A DNA stretch of 64,000 bases from NCBI GenBank assembly GCA_013399305.1, contig VXAI01000158.1:1234983-1298982 (forward strand), read 5' to 3'. The notes beneath the pieces were generated by a model, which saw nothing but the letters and a program-made list of their open reading frames with translations, ran no database searches and had not been told where the DNA came from. The translations under genes and the position numbers were made by a program. Each line of letters opens with the position of its first letter. Position 1 is the stretch's first letter. Below, piece after piece: positions 58,201-64,000 of the stretch. This stretch comes from Rostratula benghalensis. Lineage: Eukaryota > Chordata > Aves > Charadriiformes > Rostratulidae.

Positions 58201-59440
58201 AGAGGCTTAATTCAGGGCTATCATCACATTATCTTTCCTTCATAGACAGTGGAAAAAGATCAGTATCCCTAGGGGTGATTCTGACCAGACTACAATACTA
58301 ATCTTTTTCTCTCCCTAACTCTAGAGGACGTCTATTTGGGGTTTATTAGCCATAGCTCAGACAGTTAAAGTCAGGTGAGATGAACAGCAAGAGGATTAAC
58401 AAACAAGAATGGGTCTTGACCATGGTTGTGCTGAAGCTAAATTAAAGATGTAGATTAAACTCTACATTTAATGAAAATGTTACAAATTCAAAGGAATTCA
58501 GATAAATTAGTCTGGTTTTATTCTGACTCCAGCTTTTTTTAATTCTTCCTCTCAACACTCGGTTATAGCACAGGGAATGTACTTGCACTAGCTCAGAAAA
58601 ATGTGGGATAAACACATGATTCTGAGTTTCATTCTTCACAACCATAATATTTGACATGATTAAACTGTCACCTGAAAGCCATGTATATCAATACACATTA
58701 TAAATATATAAATATATACACACCATTATGAATAGGTCTCTTATGGTCCTGTGATCCCACTTACCTTTAACTACATGAGAAGCTGGGATGAAAGAAAGCA
58801 TAGTAGAGTGCAAAAAATGTACTTACTATCACTGTGTTAGAAAAAGGATTCTCAGTACAAAGTATTTGTGTGTTCTTTTTTTCCTTTTTTGCCTTCCCCC
58901 TTTTTTAAGCACGGTAAGTTTGGGGGTTTTTTTACATAAATAGGAAGACTTTCAGACAAAATGCTTTGAGAGAATAAATATATAAACATCCCTGTGTGTT
59001 GCAAGTCAGTCTGTGAGTATTTCTGTCGTATGTCAGCAGTGTGACTTTGTGGAATGCAACACACCAATGTTAGCTGCGTCACCATGTGAAATGCAATGTT
59101 CACACTTTTGATGTATATGATGATAATTCAAATTATCTCACTTTAACAGAGTCCCGATCTGTTCAAAACTGATGGAAAAACATGAATCAGATACCAGATG
59201 TCCTGGTACAAAAGCATTTGATTTAATTTATGATATGGGAGATCAGAATCTAGCTCAATCTGAGAATCATGTTGGGTTTTACATTATGTCATTGTCCAGA
59301 ACAGCTCAGACCATCTACAGGGAGAAATATTCTGCTAAACCTGGGAATGTGAACATCCTTAAATGCATGTATTTGTATAAAAACATACATTTATATTCTA
59401 TTAGAATGTGATGTTTTATTTATATTCTATATGCATCATC
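55217..59440. other. No gene seen; unique sequence
   Basis: The frames at 55314-55721 (+, 135 codons) and 56476-56907 (-, 143 codons) are the longest non-repeat ones in this part. Neither shows a known domain, and both are within what chance gives over 64 kb of six-frame sequence. Confidence 0.6.
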
Positions 59441-59900
59441 ATGATCCAGTTTATTAAGCAAATAAGATAGTGCCTATGGTACTGCAAATTTTTATTGCTG
59501 TTTTTTCTCACTCTGCAAACTAATTTGCATATCCATATATCAGCAGCAAGTTAACAGGACCGGAGACACAGAAACTATGAGTGGACAAAAGACACCTTAA
59601 GAAGCTACAAACCAACAACCAGAAAAGCCTTTTAGCTGTAAGTCAGCAGACTTTTATGTCAAGCTTGGCTGACTAATTATTGCTTATAATTTGCATTAGG
59701 ATTAATTAACTAATTAGAGAGGAATGTCTGAAGGCAAAGTTATGGCTCTGCTTGTCAAGCTGAGGACTTTAATTATTCTGATATTTTTAATTATAATCAG
59801 CTGCTGAATGAGTATTACATTGTCAGCTACTATAGCTGAAGCTGCAGCGGGTAGGGGAGCTGAAGGAATTGTGGGTATTGTACTACCACTTCACCTAGAA
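59441..59900. promoter_or_regulatory. Candidate conserved enhancer with clustered homeodomain sites
   Basis: Five TAATTA sites (59674, 59703, 59711, 59770, 59788) lie in 120 bases, two of them nearly abutting in TTAATTAACTAATTAG, and a CAGCTG E-box follows at 59798-59803. The stretch has no repeat family and no coding frame. TAATTA is the core of many homeodomain binding sites, so a developmental enhancer is a reasonable guess, but no gene context is available here. Confidence 0.35.
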
Positions 59901-62255
59901 CCATGGAAAGGTAATGCCAACTATGCAAATATAATAGGAAAGCCTTCTGGCTTCAATACTCATTAAAAGCATGTACACAGCACTATACAAACTGTGACAG
60001 TTCAGGGTTACATATCCTTTTAAGAGTAAGAGAGTAACTTTTCCTCAGGAACCTTCCCAAGCCTAAATTCTCTTCTTTTTGTTTCAAATCCCTTTATGGT
60101 GGGCATTAGTTGTCTCTTGGTCTCTAAATACACATAACTCGATGCATTTTGTGTTGTGAAACTTAATGTAAAGGAAGCACAGCCCAGAGCTGGGACAGAG
60201 CAAAAGGCACCCTATTGCTACCTTTGTGTCTCTGGTGGAATTTAGAGAACACCAAGACATCCCTGTTCCATTCAACAGAACTTTTGCAGCACGGTAAAAA
60301 GGAGAAGCCCTATCCATTGCAGAACAGTATCATTTCTGAGACACCACATACCTGATTTGTTTGTCAAGGCTTCTGTGTTATCTTGGCTTAAGGGCTTGAT
60401 CTCACAGCCCTGTCAGAAGTAAGTTTGTTCAGCAATTTATTGAGGCCACCCTTTTCCTGGGTCTTTCAGTGATAACCATCACCACAATATACTGATGCTT
60501 CGTTACCCTCAACAGATACTATCTCAGAACCCCTGCATCAATACTCACGTTTTAAAAATAGAAGCTGGGGAACAGATTGACTAAGGGCCGGAGCAGACTC
60601 CAGTACAAATCCTCCGGTTGTTGCTTTGCTGAAATTTAAGCCTCTAAATGTCAGAAGGTGGAATCATGTCACTTGGTTTAGGTCCAAATTTTGACACTGA
60701 CTTTTTAGAAATTTGGCCTATGGTGGTTCAGCAAATTTTAAATAACTGTCTGAATTCTCCATACCCCTTCTGAAAAGACGGAACTGGTCTGCCTAATGGT
60801 GATGCTTTCCTCTTCTTATTGATGAGGCACGTTTACATGGCAATCTAGCCTGACCCTTCTTCTGCCAAGAGCCTAAGGAATCAGCATGAAATGTTGGATG
60901 TTTGGGGATGCAGCTCATCTAATCCCCTTCAAGAGATGTGATTCTTATTAATTCCTATTTCTGTAATGGTGAAGTGGGAGATCTGAATTCAAGGTGCTAA
61001 GTACCCTGAGGTGGATTAAGCTCCTGTCTTTCAGCTGTGAGTACTTAAATTGTCAGGCAATGCAGTATCTTCTCTTAGGCACTGAGAAGGAGAGAGAGTA
61101 CAAAATTCATTGAAGTATATAGTAAAAAGGTTGGAAGAAGGCTAACTCAGGATGCTAGTTAGGGTATGAAGTTGAGAAAGGGCTACAATTCTGACAAAAC
61201 TCACCCAACTGCACATGTCTTTTACATTAGAATTTTGAGGGTTAGTAAACCAATGTAGTCCTGGAGACTGGACTCTGGAGTGCTTCACAGTTCCCTCAGC
61301 TGGACGTCCTTACTGTTTAATAGACAGAAAGTTATCACTTTACTACACTGGAAGCTTTGAGCCATAAGGAAAAAAAAATTACTTATTGAGCCCTGTTCTC
61401 AGTGATCATAAATAAACAAGTGAAGTAAAAAAAAAAAAAAAATCACTCCAGTATTTTAATAACGGCAGTAAATGTAGCATTTCTATGTATTTTGTAACTA
61501 AAAAAAAAAAGATCAGTTTTATTGGATCCATGCTCTTCTCTGAACAATGTGTAGAAGTAGTGTGAATGTATATAAGAGCAATACTTTTCTCTCTGAAACA
61601 GCATACTTGCATTTGAGGAATTAAAGGATAACATCATGCTGACAAGATATTTACTCAGAATATATCTCCAAAAAGCAGAATATGTTAGATTCCAAATGTA
61701 TGCACATGTTTAAAAAGTTAATGTTTTAAGCTTTCTGCCTTCTAGCCAAGTATATCTAATCTAATTAGTGCTTTCCAGCCAAACATGGCCACAAGCAGGC
61801 CCAGAGTACATTGATGACTCAAGACACGGCTCACCTCAGGCCTTTCCTGCTCCTCAGTTTATCCTAAAATTTTGAATGTACCTTGCAAAATACAATTTAG
61901 TTTTATGAGTTTGTCACTGTTTAACTTTATGTTGCTACAAGTGAACTCAAAATGTCCAGCCTTTATTCATCTCTTCACGTATGTATCAGTTATCCTATAC
62001 CAATGTGAAAGAGCAGGCCATCAGGTGTCCTAGCATGGGGGCAACCATTTGGTAGCAATTTTTTGTCATTAAAGCATAAAGAAAAAAAGGTTAAGATGGT
62101 ATTTTGCATTTTATCCCTGACACGGTAACAACTAAATTTATGTTCAATGTGTAGTTCATAAGCTTCTAATCATCCTGCTTCAGCAGAACTAAAGACAATG
62201 CCATGACCCTCAGAAGGTTACGTTATACGACCATTTCTTGAGAACTAGATTTGTG
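59901..62255. other. No gene seen; unique sequence
   Basis: Contains A runs at 61427-61442 and 61500-61511. No coding or repeat family signal recognised. Confidence 0.6.
61427..61442. repeat. A16 homopolymer
   Basis: Uninterrupted A run. Confidence 0.9.
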
Positions 62256-62367
62256 GAATCATAGAATGGTAAGAGTTGGAAGGGATCTTAAAGATCATGG
62301 AGTTCCAACCCCCCTGCCACGGGCAGGGACACCTCCCACTAGAGCAGGTTGCTCGAGGAAGCTCAGG
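62256..62367 (-). mobile_element. CR1 LINE 3' end, little diverged
   Basis: GAATCATAGAATGGTAAGAG, TTGGAAGGGATCTTAAAGAT, CATGGAGTTCCAACCCCCCT, GCCACGGGCAGGGACACCTC and CACTAGAGCAGGTTGCTCG match the reverse complement of a CR1 terminus with few changes, so it is probably the youngest copy in the window. It is truncated after about 110 bases. Confidence 0.95.
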
Positions 62368-64000
62368 TCTATACAAAGTTGTGTCTCCTGGTTTCACTGC
62401 GGAGGTACCCTGGAGGGAGACACAGAACAGGGGGCTTGTAGGTGCCTGAAGAAATTTCGACTCTGAGGAAGTAACTGAATATGCCCCAGACTTCTTTGTG
62501 TGACTTTGAGTTCCACAAAGAAAAAATTATTTGGTAGTTTGAAATTTGTTATATTGACATTTTCCATAGCTTTGAGAAATAAAAGGAAAAATATTTAATT
62601 AACAGAAACAAGATACTTTGTAGACTTAGTTCTACTCCCATTCCAGAAGGACTTAGCGGCAAACAAAGGACTCTAATATTGCCATATTTTGTGGTCATCT
62701 GGGACTTTCAATCTAAAGAATATGAACTAAGTCTTTTTGGTGTTTTCTGAGGTGATCTGGAGAGGAGGGAGGAAGTGGAAAGGTACAAATTATTGACCTA
62801 TACAGTTTTGCCTTTTCTTCAACTAGGAAACTTTTTTACATAAATGCATATACATACCAGTTGAATAAGGCAAGGATGACCAAGTGGAGCTGATATCTGC
62901 CCGGGGCCAAAGAAAGTTGTACATACTCATGCTGGGATCATCTGGGACTTGTAGCCATAAGCCTTCATTCATGCATTTTGGATGAGCCTTCAACAATTTG
63001 GGGAGCCACATGTTGCGAATCAAGAATTTCAGAACTAATTTAGATGTGGGACCTAAATTTTTGAATCCTTATCACAGCTAGGTTTGCTCAGAGGTGATGA
63101 ATGCTTCTGAAAAATTACATAGTAAAGCATATCAGGATTATTGCCCATGAATTTGCTGGGAGTGAATATGAGGGGGTGGAGAGAAAAAACACCCCAACAA
63201 GAGGTCAGAAGAAAATAACAGGTGAACTTTGAGCCAAACACACCAAGAATTTTAAATGAGAAAATATTTAATAAAACCTTTTTCTTTCCTTAGCACTCCC
63301 CAATCTCAGGTTAAATATAGCATTTTTATAAATCACAGCTCCACCCCTGGTGTTTTTCTCTAGCTGTTAGTATCTTTTCTGAGGCTTTTATTCTGTCATG
63401 CAAAGTAGTGTTTGAGAATGTGAAATCAATAACAAAAAGCAAATCATCGGTGTATATTAGTAATTTTCATTCCCTCTTCTCAATTTTTTCCCCAGGAAAG
63501 GTCTAAAACCAGAAAAGAAACAGTTGTTATGACTACTATGGCAGTACCTACAGGTTCTGGGCAGGGATCAGGTTTTCTTTTTCTTCATATTTTGAATATG
63601 GTGTTTTTTAGTTCTTCCATTTCTTTGTTTTAGTTTAAATAAGACAAAGAACTAATAACTATTTTTCAGCCCACAATCAATCACACAAAACTTGGTATGA
63701 TTATCACTGTTCCATATACCTGGACCATTTTTTAACATCTGTAGGTCTGCTCATCTATATTCTTCCATTTTCTAGCTTCTGTGTCTTAGCTGAAGCCGTT
63801 CTTCACTTCATCGATAGCACTCTGATATCTGAAACACCTGGCTAGGGAAGTGGTAACGATGGTTGTTCAAATTTCATAGGCTGTTCAAGAAACTGCAATA
63901 TAAAGTGAAAATCCTCATGGAGCTATTTTCAACTGAATAAAGCATTTTACACTGATAAAATTAAATTATTTGACTTTGAATCCAACAATGACACCTTTTT
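62368..64000. other. No gene seen; unique sequence
   Basis: No recognisable repeat family or coding region; the open frames here are 66 codons or shorter. Confidence 0.6.

Noticed and set aside
1..64000. CRISPR array, bacterial operon or phage-like system
   Set aside because: There are no regularly spaced repeats with unique spacers and no dense coding; the repeat content is that of a bird.

Overview
The window looks like bird genomic DNA from a gene-poor region, either a long intron or intergenic. The main evidence is repeated 3' ends of the avian CR1 LINE family (terminal ATTCTATGATTCTATG-type repeats, or the reverse complement beginning AATCATAGAAT.GGTTGGAAGGGA). There is also one solo retroviral LTR of a type I remember from bird genomes and a few old MIR-like SINEs shared by amniotes. 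The sequence is AT-rich with scattered microsatellites. Three assembly gaps or ambiguous bases (2338, 25708-25853, 42569-42843) all lie inside or against polypurine/polypyrimidine microsatellites, as expected of a draft vertebrate assembly. The exact species cannot be told from the sequence.

I find no intact protein-coding gene, rRNA, tRNA or CRISPR array. The only coding-derived sequence I can recognise is decayed CR1 ORF2. The best piece is 38902-40011, with recognisable reverse transcriptase blocks broken by frameshifts and deletions. The other open frames are short (under about 145 codons), lack a recognisable domain, or run through repeats and N gaps.

Layout. 1-6 kb: four CR1 fragments and a GGAA microsatellite. 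7.0-7.3 kb: an AATTAA-rich palindromic stretch that looks like an ancient MITE. 10.04-10.87 kb: a solo LTR with internal ~45-bp subrepeats and an apparent internal deletion. 11-27 kb: mostly unique sequence with a MIR-like SINE at 17.2 kb and a GGGAA repeat ending in a gap. 27.2-28.9 kb: a CpG-bearing stretch with the look of conserved non-coding DNA, including two IRF-type motifs. 29.1-29.6 kb: a MIR piece and two opposed CR1 ends. 35.0-40.2 kb: the densest transposon region, with a palindromic tRNA-like repeat and six CR1 pieces, one about 1.5 kb. 42.5-42.9 kb: a CTTC/CTTT microsatellite with a gap. 43.8-44.6 kb: two opposed CR1 pieces. 45-64 kb: mainly unique sequence with two minus-strand CR1 ends, one MIR and several candidate regulatory stretches, the best at 59.6-59.85 kb with five TAATTA sites.

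Nothing here forms a pathway or operon. If the window has a function it is probably regulatory. Calls of 'conserved' are inferred from sequence character only and need alignment to other vertebrates.
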